A stretch of DNA of 64,000 bases. Source: Terriglobia bacterium. GTDB taxonomy: Bacteria > Acidobacteriota > Terriglobia > Bryobacterales > Bryobacteraceae. Positions 29,352 to 37,548 of the stretch are shown here, in pieces (within the stretch, counting starts at the first letter, position 1; every line of letters begins with the position of its first letter). The stretch spans positions 1 through 64,000 of the forward strand of contig JAIQFK010000032.1 in assembly GCA_020073305.1 (NCBI GenBank). The letters run 5' to 3'. The translations under genes and the position numbers were made by a program. Under the pieces are notes generated by a model, which saw only the letters and a program-made list of their open reading frames with translations, was not told the origin of the DNA and made no database searches.

Positions 29352-29905
29352 CTATTGGGTGCCCTCAATGTGATATACGGTGCCAGCAACCTCTCCCTAT
29401 CGCTGCGTGTATATGTGGCGAGGAGAAGACGCACCATATGAAGTGTATTGCTTCGCAGCTCTTCCTGGCGGACATCGGCGACCTGGATAGCGCGATCGCC
29501 CAGTGTTTTGGGCCTTGGCTCCTCGATAGGCATCTGGAGAGCGGCCAAAGCTTCACGAACTGACCCGCGGGACCCTTCGGGCACCGCAGGAATTTCGAGG
29601 ATCTCGGTCCCGTTCGCAGATTCCCGTTCGGACAGCCAAACATCAAACAATTGTTCGATCTCATCGCCAAGATTGAACAAAGTAACGCGAGCACCCGCCG
29701 GGACCACGGCCTCGTGTCTGGCGCGAGCGGCCTCCATCGCAAGATGGATCGCAGTCCAAAAAGACGTGTGCCTAAAGAGCCGGCCCAACGCGTAGCGCCC
29801 TTCCTCGGTGAGGGCGCTGCTTTCCCACCAATGGAATAGGTCACGCTCCCCGAGGCGCGCAATGGCCAGCCGGTATCGGAGCAGCAGCGACATTTCAAGA
29901 GCCAT
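29348..29905 (-). CDS. brxE: BREX type 6 protein BrxE
   Basis: 185 residues from the ATG at 29905, which has a perfect GGAGGT seven bases upstream; an in-frame start 13 codons earlier is much weaker. The pattern LLLRYRLAIARLGERD, a WW-ESSALTEEG stretch and VTLFNLGDEIEQLFDVWL fits what I recall of the BrxE family, found in type 6 BREX. It overlaps the HTH gene upstream by 11 bases and brxA downstream by 4. Function is unknown. I am fairly but not fully sure of the family name; a profile search would settle it. Confidence 0.7.
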   Translation of the reverse strand: MALEMSLLLRYRLAIARLGERDLFHWWESSALTEEGRYALGRLFRHTSFWTAIHLAMEAARARHEAVVPAGARVTLFNLGDEIEQLFDVWLSERESANGTEILEIPAVPEGSRGSVREALAALQMPIEEPRPKTLGDRAIQVADVRQEELRSNTLHMVRLLLATYTRSDRERLLAPYITLRAPNR

Positions 29906-30095
29906 TCGAGACACCTCCCTGTCCCGGTTGGCCACTTGGGACATTTTTGCGCTGTTCTACCCAGACGTCGATTTCGGACCTCCGGAATCGCCACGTGCTC
30001 CCTAGTTTGCTCGCGGGTATGGTACCGTCCTGAGCCCACTTGTAGATCGTGCGCTCGTTTAGATGGAGGTATTCTGCCACCTCCTTCAACGTCAT
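29895..30095 (-). CDS. Small HTH (excisionase/BldC-type) DNA-binding protein
   Basis: 66 residues with GAGGA seven bases before the ATG. The whole protein is one winged helix-turn-helix of the MerR/excisionase type (MTLKEVAEYLHLNERTIYKW, then TWRFRRSEIDVWVEQ). Proteins of this kind bind DNA as small adaptors or regulators. It overlaps the brxE start, so it belongs to the BREX operon and may regulate it together with the MerR protein upstream. Confidence 0.8.
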   Translation of the reverse strand: MTLKEVAEYLHLNERTIYKWAQDGTIPASKLGSTWRFRRSEIDVWVEQRKNVPSGQPGQGGVSNGS

Positions 30096-30118
30096 GAAGC
30101 GGTCCTCGGCCAGACGAG

Positions 30119-30340
30119 CTACCTTTCGGGTCTATGAGACAAGACCTCTCCACACGCCCGGACATCGAGCGTCACCCAACGGGTGTAGAAGTCAAAAGGT
30201 ATCACACGGTGCATGGACATGACAACCTGTTCTAAGCCAAACCAACGGCGTGGTTGCAAATCGCGGCCCGGATTGACCCCCATCTTTCCAGTGATGTCGC
30301 GGTGGTCGGTTTGGAGTGCTTGCCCCGAAAAGCTCAGCAC
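30119..30340 (-). CDS. Doubtful small ORF between the two BREX regulators
   Basis: A 73-residue open frame from a GTG at 30340 fills the 261-base gap between the MerR and HTH genes on the same strand. The C-terminal half (VIPFDFYTRWVTLDVRA) looks protein-like, but there is no convincing ribosome site and no family is recognised. It may be noise in GC-rich DNA or a leader region. Confidence 0.25.
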   Translation of the reverse strand: MLSFSGQALQTDHRDITGKMGVNPGRDLQPRRWFGLEQVVMSMHRVIPFDFYTRWVTLDVRACGEVLSHRPER

Positions 30341-30356
30341 AGGTACCAGAACTGCT

Positions 30357-30857
30357 TTAGATGGCGTTCCGCGCTGCGCGTCTGGCAGTTGGTGGTGGGG
30401 CCGACGCCCGGCCGGGAGGCTTCCGTTCGCGACTATCTATTTCCCGCTTCATCTCGTCCAGGGTTCGCGCGAGATCGAAGACGAAGGCAAAGGAAGTCTG
30501 ACCCGGTGTTCGCAGAACGCTCATTATCTTCTCGGGGTTGGTGGCCACCTGAACGTCTGCTCCGGTGACGATAAGGCGGCACTCCGCAAGTGGATGCGTC
30601 AAGCCCTTTCGGCTGCGTAGAAACTCTACGACTCTGCGGAGCGATTGGGTTGAAACGCCGGCTTCCCGAAGCTCCCTGGCAACGCGTAGCGCGAGCAGGT
30701 CAGAGAAGGAGTATCTGCGTTCCGTGCCAGTGCCCTTGGCTTCCGCAATGCTCGGCGCGATGAATCTCGTTCGCGCCCAGTAGTCGATGTTGCGGAAGGA
30801 GACGCCGGTTATCCTGACCGCCTCACCCGTTGAAAAGCTGTCCTTGGCCTGAGCCAT
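30357..30857 (-). CDS. MerR-family regulator heading the BREX operon
   Basis: 166 residues from the ATG at 30857 (AGGA three bases upstream); a GTG six codons earlier is possible. The N-terminal MerR winged helix is clear (STGEAVRITGVSFRNIDYWART, ending RRYSFSDLLALRVARELREAG), followed by a dimerisation helix and a disordered Pro/Ala/Arg tail. It lacks the Cys residues of metal-sensing MerR proteins, so the inducer is unknown. It is the first gene transcribed leftward from the promoter region at 30870-30931 and probably controls the system. Confidence 0.8.
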   Translation of the reverse strand: MAQAKDSFSTGEAVRITGVSFRNIDYWARTRFIAPSIAEAKGTGTERRYSFSDLLALRVARELREAGVSTQSLRRVVEFLRSRKGLTHPLAECRLIVTGADVQVATNPEKIMSVLRTPGQTSFAFVFDLARTLDEMKREIDSRERKPPGRASAPPPTARRAARNAI

Positions 30858-30869
30858 CAGTCCTATTTG

Positions 30870-30931
30870 TAGCACAGTTCAGTGCGCTGTTTTTTTTCAT
30901 AGCACAGTTTACTGAACTCGACTATACTATA
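30870..30931 (-). promoter_or_regulatory. BREX operon promoter with two direct repeats 30 bases apart
   Basis: TAGCACAGTT occurs at 30870-30879 and again at 30900-30909 (+ strand text), exactly 30 bases or three helical turns apart. Two overlapping TATAGT -10-like boxes read leftward at 30931-30926 and 30926-30921. The repeats would thus lie just downstream of transcription start, suited to repression by the MerR or HTH protein. No good -35 box was found. Confidence 0.45.
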
Positions 30932-31012
30932 AGCTGCAGTTTTCTCCGAATCGCCCAGAGGGTGGCTCGGCAAAAATCAATTGAAAGGGGTAAAAGTAGC
31001 GACCACCAGCAA

Positions 31013-31110
31013 GGGCCGCCGTTGAGCGGCCCAACACATCAGCGCGCGTTTCGTGGAGCCACGGTTTACGAGGCCAGGGGCTGCACGGAGCAAAGGATCA
31101 CGCCGTGATC
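31013..31110. promoter_or_regulatory. Hairpin and palindrome in the BREX-Argonaute intergenic region
   Basis: The 301 bases between the divergent MerR and Argonaute genes hold no other gene. GGGCCGC (31013-31019) pairs with GCGGCCC (31026-31032), a GC-rich hairpin without a T-run. GATCACGCCGTGATC at 31096-31110 is a palindrome with 6-base arms, 48 bases before the Argonaute ATG, and could be an operator. No clear ribosome site precedes that ATG. Confidence 0.35.
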
Positions 31111-31158
31111 AACGCTCTTAGTGTTTATAGCATGGCGCGCCGCCACTAGTCAAACAAA

Positions 31159-33525
31159 ATGTTGAAGAACTGTTTTGGAGTACAAGAGATACAGGCGACA
31201 CGGGCGGCGTCTGCGAACCTGGTTTTGAACTTCTCGCCCGTTCAGTTTGCTGACACCGAGATCACAGTCGGGCAAGTGCCTTACGGCGCTGACGGTGAGC
31301 AGGTGCTTGAGCAGCTTCGACGAGACCACAACGGAACGCATGTCTTCCGTCGAGAAGGTCCAGACGCGATCTTGGCCGTTTCCGTTGCCAAAGATGCGCC
31401 GCTCATCGGACAACCGAGAACAATCCGGCCGAGGGAACACTTGGGGCTCACCGCGGCAATGGTCCGAAATGCGCTCCTGACTTACCTTGCGGGAATGGGG
31501 CGGACCGTCTTGAATTACGAGCCGATGCGGTTTATCGCCCGTGACGATCTCCTTCACGAGTTGCAGGCGATTTCGGCTCCAGACTGGCTCTCTCTTCGAC
31601 TCCTGTACGAAGTTGCGATCCGGCCGCTCTACTTCTTAAAGAAGGAGCCATTCGTCGCCGCCGTTGTGGATGTGCGAACAACCCGGCTGATCGAGCGGAC
31701 AGCGTGGGAACTGATCGAAGACGGTTTCTCCATCGAAGGTTTCTACGTGGGCAGGCGCCTCCCGAGCGATGATACGCGAATCGCGCCGAAGTTCGAGCTG
31801 CTTGGGCGTGTTACGGACAGAGACGGCTCTCGGCTTTTGCTGGCGGATTCGCGAGACGGAATCGAGTCGGTTGAAGCCCGTGAAGTATGGCCTGAAAAAC
31901 GCGCTTTCGCGGACTGCCTCGCGCATGTGTTCAGGGACCGCGCGCCCCAGGTCGCTGACCTTCTCGATCGCAAGCGGGCTGCCTTGAGGCACGGTCCGAC
32001 CCGGCTCGATCGGATCAAGAAGACCGTCGATTTTCTCGGGAAGCAGCAGCACGAGATGGTTCCGGGCGTGCCCTTTACGTTCGGGTCTCTTCTTGACAGC
32101 GCCGACCCCTCGTTCCCGCCGCTTGAACGGGCACCGAAGCCGATCTTCGTTTTTGATCAGACTGGCTCGAAGACAGACGTGTGGAATGAGCGGGGTTTAA
32201 GCGAACACGGGCCGTACACGGCTCAGGTGTTCACACCCAACCAGCCTAGAATCGCTGTCATCTGCCAGCAGTCTATGAAGGGGCAAGTGGAGCAGTTCTT
32301 GCGCAAATTCGAACAGGGCATCATCTTGCCGCCACCCACTCCTTCGCGCGATCCAAGCCGGCCCACCAAGCGTCACACGAACTACTTCGAAAAGGGCTTT
32401 CGCCGGAAATATGCACTTCAGGACCTCCAGTTCGAGTTCTTCCCGACGGATGGCAACGCCGTCGAGTCATACCGGAGAGCTTGCCAGAGGGCGCTGGAGA
32501 AGCATGGCAGCGGACATAGATGGGACCTCGCATTCGTTCAGATCGAAGAGTGCTTCCATGACCTGCCTCCGAGGTCCAATCCTTATTTCGCCAGCAAGGC
32601 CAGTTTCCTTACCCATCAAATTCCGGTACAGGAATTCCAGATCGAAAAGACTAGGAAACCTGATCGGGACCTGGTTTACATACTCAACACGATGGGGCTC
32701 GCCACTTACGCGAAGCTCAACGGAATCCCCTGGCTACTGAAGGCGAATCCGACAATCGCGCACGAGCTGGTGATAGGTCTCGGATGCGCCAACGTCGGCG
32801 AGGGCCGCCTGGGCGAACATGAGCGTTTCGTGGGCATCACGAGTGTCTTTAGCGGCGACGGCAATTACCATTTATCGAACCTCTCGAAGGCGGTATCTAC
32901 GGATGAGTACCGGACGGCACTGCTCGAAACGCTGCGAGCCGCCATTTTGAAGGTCCGCCAGGATCTGAACTGGCAGCCAAAGGACCAAGTTCGCCTGGTA
33001 TTCCACGCCACGTTCAAACGGTTCAGTGCGGAGGAAGTGGAATCGATCAAGGGGGTTCTCAGCGATCTCGGGGACTACGATGTCGAATACGCGTTCCTCC
33101 AACTGAACGAACAGCATCCTTTCATCCTCTTCGACAAGAATCAGGGTGGTACCTACGACCCCGAAGCTAGGGGGCACAAAGGAGCCTACGCACCTGAGAG
33201 AGGCCGTTACATTGAACTGGGCAAGAGAGAAGTTCTGTTGTCTCTAACAGGACCACGGGAGGTCAAGCGTCCACAGGACGGCACACCGCGCCCGCTGCTT
33301 CTGAGCCTGCATCGCGACTCCACCTTTACGGATATGACCTACCTGACCAGGCAGGTGTTCGCGTTTTCGTGCCACTCGTGGCGCACGTTCCTCCCGTCTT
33401 CGGTGCCGGTGACGATCCAGTATTCGAACCTCATTGCGAGTGCCCTCGGCCACCTCTCGCTTCTGGATCGATGGAACCCCGACGTTATGCTGGGTCGCAT
33501 CGGAAAGACTCGATGGATGCTGTGA
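31159..33525 (+). CDS. Long-B prokaryotic Argonaute (RsAgo-like, inactive PIWI)
   Basis: 788 residues, close to the length of Rhodobacter sphaeroides Ago, which it resembles along its whole length. The N domain and linker (1-160) lead to a PAZ-like region (about 165-270, VGRRLPSDDTRIAPKFELLG), MID (PRIAVICQQSMKGQVEQF at about 363) and PIWI (about 470-788). PIWI ends in the RsAgo-type block STFTDMTYLTRQ, SWRTFLPSSVPVTIQYS and a C-terminal hydrophobic MLGRIGKTRWML. The catalytic Asp residues are missing: the first strand reads ELVIGLGCAN (about 536) and the later one LVFHATF (about 613). By family knowledge, long-B Argonautes use RNA guides to find invading DNA and rely on a partner effector. 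The start ATG lacks a ribosome site. Confidence 0.9.
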   Translation: MLKNCFGVQEIQATRAASANLVLNFSPVQFADTEITVGQVPYGADGEQVLEQLRRDHNGTHVFRREGPDAILAVSVAKDAPLIGQPRTIRPREHLGLTAAMVRNALLTYLAGMGRTVLNYEPMRFIARDDLLHELQAISAPDWLSLRLLYEVAIRPLYFLKKEPFVAAVVDVRTTRLIERTAWELIEDGFSIEGFYVGRRLPSDDTRIAPKFELLGRVTDRDGSRLLLADSRDGIESVEAREVWPEKRAFADCLAHVFRDRAPQVADLLDRKRAALRHGPTRLDRIKKTVDFLGKQQHEMVPGVPFTFGSLLDSADPSFPPLERAPKPIFVFDQTGSKTDVWNERGLSEHGPYTAQVFTPNQPRIAVICQQSMKGQVEQFLRKFEQGIILPPPTPSRDPSRPTKRHTNYFEKGFRRKYALQDLQFEFFPTDGNAVESYRRACQRALEKHGSGHRWDLAFVQIEECFHDLPPRSNPYFASKASFLTHQIPVQEFQIEKTRKPDRDLVYILNTMGLATYAKLNGIPWLLKANPTIAHELVIGLGCANVGEGRLGEHERFVGITSVFSGDGNYHLSNLSKAVSTDEYRTALLETLRAAILKVRQDLNWQPKDQVRLVFHATFKRFSAEEVESIKGVLSDLGDYDVEYAFLQLNEQHPFILFDKNQGGTYDPEARGHKGAYAPERGRYIELGKREVLLSLTGPREVKRPQDGTPRPLLLSLHRDSTFTDMTYLTRQVFAFSCHSWRTFLPSSVPVTIQYSNLIASALGHLSLLDRWNPDVMLGRIGKTRWML

Positions 33526-34514
33526 CGTTGCCCACTTCGGAATTCCTGCTGTCGGATGTCCGGGCGGCTCTCCAGAGGGGAGTAACGGACCCCGAACGCC
33601 CGGAACTGAGCAAGGCCTTCGCGGGATGGTTGTTGGGCAACACCGAACGCGAAGGCGAACTTGCCTCTCTGGTAAGCGCGGCAGCCGAGCGAGAGGGGGC
33701 GCTCCAGGGTTTCCAGACAGTAGCGATCCTGGGATTCGGAGCCGCCGCGGGGATTCTTGGTGTTGAGCAGATCGCGGCCTTTAAGCAGGGGCTGCGTAGA
33801 CAGGTCGGCCGCGAGGTCGTAATCGACGAGGTGCCGGCGGCATTCTGTTCGGATGCCGTCGGCATTCTCGGCATCGTCCTCGGAACGAAAGCCGTCGGCG
33901 ACACGGAGCTCACCGCTCAGGTCGTGAAGTGGATTTCCCGGTTTCTGAAGAAAAGCTGCGACAGTGAGCGCACTGCGGAGTGGCAACGGTGCCTGTTTTT
34001 TGCCGCGGATCTGCAACTTGGTGGTTCGTTGAACCTATTGCTACCAAAATCGCGTGCTGTGGCTGACGTTCGAACGGCGCTCTTTGCGAAGGGCATTGTC
34101 GAGCCCTGCGACGCGGCGCAGATGGATGATGACCGTCAGGTAACCCTTACACTTGCGGTCCGCGAGTTGCCCGGTAATCTGGGCTGCGAGCGGGCCGCGT
34201 TGCGGTTGGCTGCCATCCAATCCGTCATCGAGACGACCTCGCCGGTGCTGGCTCCCAAGTCCAATGCGCGCCCACTCAAGCAGGCCTCCCTATCGCCACG
34301 GGATGCGCGTGTACACAACGCGGTTGGCGAGGAACGGTTCCGTACTCTCAGGAACGCCGAGATCCTGAAGGAATCAGACGTTAAGAAGGTATTGCAAGCC
34401 GAGCACCTTAGACCTGGTTCCGACGCCGCTAAGTGCTGTCTCGATCGAATCAGACAAACAAAGGGATACTTGCTTTCGAGTGAGATCAGAAAAAAACGGT
34501 CCAAACAGCAATAG
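33513..34514 (+). CDS. Unrecognised partner protein of the long-B Argonaute
   Basis: 333 residues from the ATG at 33513, which has GGAAAG six bases upstream and overlaps the Argonaute stop by 13 bases; the longest frame (33369) would overlap by 157. Translational coupling makes this the likely effector. Residues 66-84 (GFQTVAILGFGAAAGILGV) and 112-124 are small-residue hydrophobic helices, which could be membrane-inserting or the core of a helical bundle. The rest is helical, and the end is basic (EIRKKRSKQQ). No PD-(D/E)XK, Sir2, TIR or other effector domain described beside long-B Argonautes was seen. I do not recognise the family. Confidence 0.75.
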   Translation: MDAVTLPTSEFLLSDVRAALQRGVTDPERPELSKAFAGWLLGNTEREGELASLVSAAAEREGALQGFQTVAILGFGAAAGILGVEQIAAFKQGLRRQVGREVVIDEVPAAFCSDAVGILGIVLGTKAVGDTELTAQVVKWISRFLKKSCDSERTAEWQRCLFFAADLQLGGSLNLLLPKSRAVADVRTALFAKGIVEPCDAAQMDDDRQVTLTLAVRELPGNLGCERAALRLAAIQSVIETTSPVLAPKSNARPLKQASLSPRDARVHNAVGEERFRTLRNAEILKESDVKKVLQAEHLRPGSDAAKCCLDRIRQTKGYLLSSEIRKKRSKQQ

Positions 34515-34667
34515 ATCAACGGTCAAGAACGGTCAAAGCCGCCTGCCACGGCACCAACTTCTTCAATAACTTACAACCTCTCAAAACGGTCAAATAGGTC
34601 CCGACCGATTCCCCCAGTCAAGAGCATCCGTCACCACAGAATCACTGATCGGTCAACGGTCTGACCG
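34496..34667 (+). repeat. Cluster of ACGGTCAA repeats ahead of the replication module
   Basis: ACGGTCAA occurs at 34519-34526, 34529-34536 and 34586-34593. There is a near copy ACGGTCCAA at 34496-34504, and a compound site CGGTCAACGGTC at 34650-34661 that runs into TGACCG, making a palindromic element. They fill the 194-base gap before the HTH gene at 34709. They could be iterons of a replication origin or operators for the HTH protein. Confidence 0.55.
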
Positions 34668-34708
34668 CCCCACCCCCTCCTTAAGATCGAAACCAAGCAG
34701 AGAAAAAC

Positions 34709-34933
34709 ATGCCGGTTTCGAGACTACTCTCGGTTGCACAGGTAAGCGCGAAACTCCAGTGCGCGCACTCAACGGTTCGGAGAATGGTCGCCGACGGTGA
34801 ACTCCGCGCATCGCGCATCAGCCGCCGCACGATCAGAATCTCTGAGGCCGACCTCCGGGCTTACTTGGATGGCCGCGCCAATGTGTCGGTGCCCGGCGCG
34901 GCCTCCGCGAGGATAAACGAGGCCGCGCAATGA
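34709..34933 (+). CDS. Excisionase-family HTH protein
   Basis: 74 residues. A MerR/excisionase-type winged helix is seen (LLSVAQVSAKLQCAHSTVRR, then RTIRISEADLRAYLDG). Such proteins act as Xis or AlpA-like regulators in prophages and satellites. Its stop overlaps the next start (ATGA), so it leads an operon with the replication protein. The repeats just upstream are candidate binding sites. Confidence 0.7.
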   Translation: MPVSRLLSVAQVSAKLQCAHSTVRRMVADGELRASRISRRTIRISEADLRAYLDGRANVSVPGAASARINEAAQ

Positions 34934-35244
34934 CCCATGACCAGCTCACGGCGATCCTGGCCGAGCGGGTCATGGGCTGGACCGTCGGCCCCGACCGCTT
35001 CCTAATGGGCAACCGTGGCTGGATGCCGCGCTGGCGATTTCAGCCCGTCGAAAACCTTGAGGACGCCTTTCGCCTTCTAGAGCAGGCTGCGCCGCAAGAG
35101 TACAGCATTTCCGGCGACGACAAGGGAAAGATCCACGTCCAGGTTCGAATCGCGGGCACTGCGGGCGACGCCCGCGGAACCTCCAAGCCACTCGCCATCA
35201 CCTATGCGGTGGCGCGCGCCATCGGCATCGAGGTTGAGCCATGA
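34930..35244 (+). CDS. Small phage-type protein (ABA-sandwich-like)
   Basis: 104 residues, coupled to the preceding gene by ATGA. The pattern MGWTVGPDRF, then WMPRWRFQPVENLEDAF and a C-terminal AITYAVARAIG resembles small phage proteins of the ABA-sandwich group, often found beside replication genes. Function is unknown. Confidence 0.5.
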   Translation: MTHDQLTAILAERVMGWTVGPDRFLMGNRGWMPRWRFQPVENLEDAFRLLEQAAPQEYSISGDDKGKIHVQVRIAGTAGDARGTSKPLAITYAVARAIGIEVEP

Positions 35245-35349
35245 GCACAGCGCGCGCGGGGCAATGTCAATGTCGAGTGAAGCATGCGTCTGCCCGGAGG
35301 CCTGTTCGCCGGCGCACCGGGTGGCGGATATGAAACGACGGGGCCGGCC

Positions 35350-37494
35350 ATGAAAACACAAGTGGCGGCAACGACAATTCGGATCCCCGACAGCCTGGCG
35401 GAACTCGACCAATGGATAGTGTGGCGATACGAACAGCGCAACGGCGGCAAGCCTACTAAGGTCCCCTATCAGATCAGCGGCAGTCATGCCAGCAGCACGG
35501 ACCCCAAGACGTGGTGCTCTTGGGGCGAGACGGTGAAGGCTTGGCAGCAGCATCCAAGACGCTGGTCCGGTATCGGCTTCGTTTTCTCGCCCGGCGATCC
35601 ATTCTTCGGAATCGATTTGGACCAGTGCCTCGACGCCACAGGAGAACTTAAGCCGTGGGCGCAACCAATCATGGAGCAGTTTCCCGACAGCTATGCCGAG
35701 ATCTCCCCAAGTGGCCTGGGCATCAAGATTTGGGGAAAGGGAAGGATGCTAGGCGGGGGCGCCGCGTTCCCCATGGGCGACGGCCGCGTGGAGATCTACG
35801 ATCAGGCGCGCTACTTTACCGTGACGGGTAACCACTGGGCTGGCCAAATGCTGGACGTCGAGGAGCATCAGGCCGCTCTCGATTGGCTGCTCGCGCTGTC
35901 GCCCCACGGCCAAAAGAAGGTGCCAATCACACTCGACGAGGGCAAGATCCCAAAGGGCAGCCAACATGACACCTTGGTCAGCATCGCCGGCACAATGCGC
36001 GCTCGGGGATGTGAGTATCCCGAGATCGAGGCCGCGTTGCTTGAGATCAACAAAACCCGGCTTGAGGAACCCGCACCGGAGGCGAACATCAAACGGATCG
36101 CCGACAGCATTTGTAGGTACGCGCCCGGCGATAAACGTGGCCTAGGTCGCGCCGCACGCGACCTGAAGGATCGAGCGGACGGAATTCCAGTTCCGTCTAC
36201 TGAGCAGTGGCCGGAACCGATTGACGAGGCTGCCTACTACGGGCTAGCCGGCGACATTGTACGGACGCTCGAACCCCAGACAGAAGCTGACCCAGTTGCA
36301 CTTCTGATCCACGTCCTCGTGGGCATGGGCAGTCTCGTAGGCCGGAATCCTCATTTCCGCGTGGGAGGCGCGAGCCACCACACAAATGAAAATGCGATTT
36401 GCGTCGGGAAGACCTCCAGCGCGCGGAAAGGCACTGCTAAGTCTGATACGTTTAACCTCCTCGGTCGCGTTGATCCAGTATGGGCCGACAACCAAGTCCT
36501 CGCGGGTCTCTCCAGCGGTGAAGGCCTGATCTGGGCCGTGCGGGACCAGATCGAAAAGCAGGAGCCTATCCGGGACAAGACGAAAGCGATCACCGGCTAC
36601 CAGTCCGTCATTACCGATCACGGTGTCGCTGATAAGCGGCTGCTCGTGATTGAGCCCGAATTTGCTTCGGTGCTGCGCGTGGCTGGTCGGGATGGGAACA
36701 CGCTCTCGACCGTCTACCGCCAAGCATGGGACTCCGGCCTACTGCGGGTGCTCAACAAGAACTCGCCTGTGAAGGCTACGGGAGCCCATGTCAGTATCAT
36801 CGGGCACATTACCCGCGACGAGCTCTTGATGGAGTTGAGCAATAACGACAAGGTCAACGGCTTCGGAAATAGGAACTTGTGGCTGTGCGTCCAGCGCTCG
36901 AAGTATTTGCCTGATGGTGGAGACTGGGATGGCCTCGATCTTGGGCCGCTCGTCAGCCGACTAAGGGATGTCGTTGAATTCGCACGTGGAGTGGGGGAGA
37001 TTCGCCGGAATGCCGAAGCCGGAGCGATGTGGCACGAGGTATATGCGGAGTTGGTGGGCGAACGCGGAGGACTGTTTGGCTCGCTGACTTCGCGGGCCGA
37101 GGCGCATGTGCTCAGGCTGTCCTGCATCTACGCCCTGCTCGACTGCTCAGCGGAGGTCCGAAGATGCCACCTCGAGGCAGCGTTGGCTTTGTGGAAATAC
37201 TGCGAGGACTCGGCGGAGTTCATCTTTGGCACCGCCCAGGGCCACCAGGTCGTAGACCAGATTCTGAAGGCGCTCCAAAACGCACCGGAGGGCTTGACGA
37301 GGAATGAGATCCGCGACGTTTTCGCAAGACACCGTTCCTCCGAGGAGATTGGTGCCGCGCTGCGCATCCTGAGCGAACGCGAGCTGGTGGAGTCCGAAAA
37401 AGAAGACACTGGTGGCCGACCGGTCGAGCGCTGGTTTGCAACCAGTGAAGATGCGCGGAAAGCGCGAAAAGGGCGGAAAGGCGAGGGGGCGTGA
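35350..37494 (+). CDS. Primase/helicase-like replication protein of a mobile element
   Basis: About 714 residues from the ATG at 35350; an in-frame ATG at 35284 would add 22 Gly/Pro-rich residues, and neither has a strong ribosome site. The N-terminal 210 residues (LDQWIVWRYEQRNG, GIGFVFSPGDPFFGIDLDQC, YAEISPSGLGIKIWGKG) are a primase-polymerase-like domain; the Asp-x-Asp of FFGIDLDQC is a likely metal site. Residues 260-640 match the DUF3987-type helicase-like region of plasmid and phage replication proteins. The C-terminus has a winged-helix look (LTRNEIRDVFARHRSSEEI). It would start replication of the excised element, as primases of P4-like satellites do. Confidence 0.7.
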   Translation: MKTQVAATTIRIPDSLAELDQWIVWRYEQRNGGKPTKVPYQISGSHASSTDPKTWCSWGETVKAWQQHPRRWSGIGFVFSPGDPFFGIDLDQCLDATGELKPWAQPIMEQFPDSYAEISPSGLGIKIWGKGRMLGGGAAFPMGDGRVEIYDQARYFTVTGNHWAGQMLDVEEHQAALDWLLALSPHGQKKVPITLDEGKIPKGSQHDTLVSIAGTMRARGCEYPEIEAALLEINKTRLEEPAPEANIKRIADSICRYAPGDKRGLGRAARDLKDRADGIPVPSTEQWPEPIDEAAYYGLAGDIVRTLEPQTEADPVALLIHVLVGMGSLVGRNPHFRVGGASHHTNENAICVGKTSSARKGTAKSDTFNLLGRVDPVWADNQVLAGLSSGEGLIWAVRDQIEKQEPIRDKTKAITGYQSVITDHGVADKRLLVIEPEFASVLRVAGRDGNTLSTVYRQAWDSGLLRVLNKNSPVKATGAHVSIIGHITRDELLMELSNNDKVNGFGNRNLWLCVQRSKYLPDGGDWDGLDLGPLVSRLRDVVEFARGVGEIRRNAEAGAMWHEVYAELVGERGGLFGSLTSRAEAHVLRLSCIYALLDCSAEVRRCHLEAALALWKYCEDSAEFIFGTAQGHQVVDQILKALQNAPEGLTRNEIRDVFARHRSSEEIGAALRILSERELVESEKEDTGGRPVERWFATSEDARKARKGRKGEGA

Positions 37495-37548
37495 TGGCTT
37501 GCCGCGCTTATCGCGCTTATGGCGCACATCCAGCGGAGCGAAAACAGC

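Noticed and set aside
33369-33512. Upstream extension of the Argonaute partner to an ATG at 33369
   Set aside because: Would overlap the Argonaute gene by 157 bases, and the ATG at 33513 has a good ribosome site.
30357-34514. MerR and Argonaute as one regulatory unit
   Set aside because: They are divergent with 301 bases between them; a shared operator is possible but the visible repeats fit the BREX side only.
35241-35333. 30-residue frame (MSTARAGQCQCRVKHASARR...) ATGA-coupled to the small phage gene
   Set aside because: Very short, Arg-rich, no family; could be a leader for the primase gene but cannot be supported.
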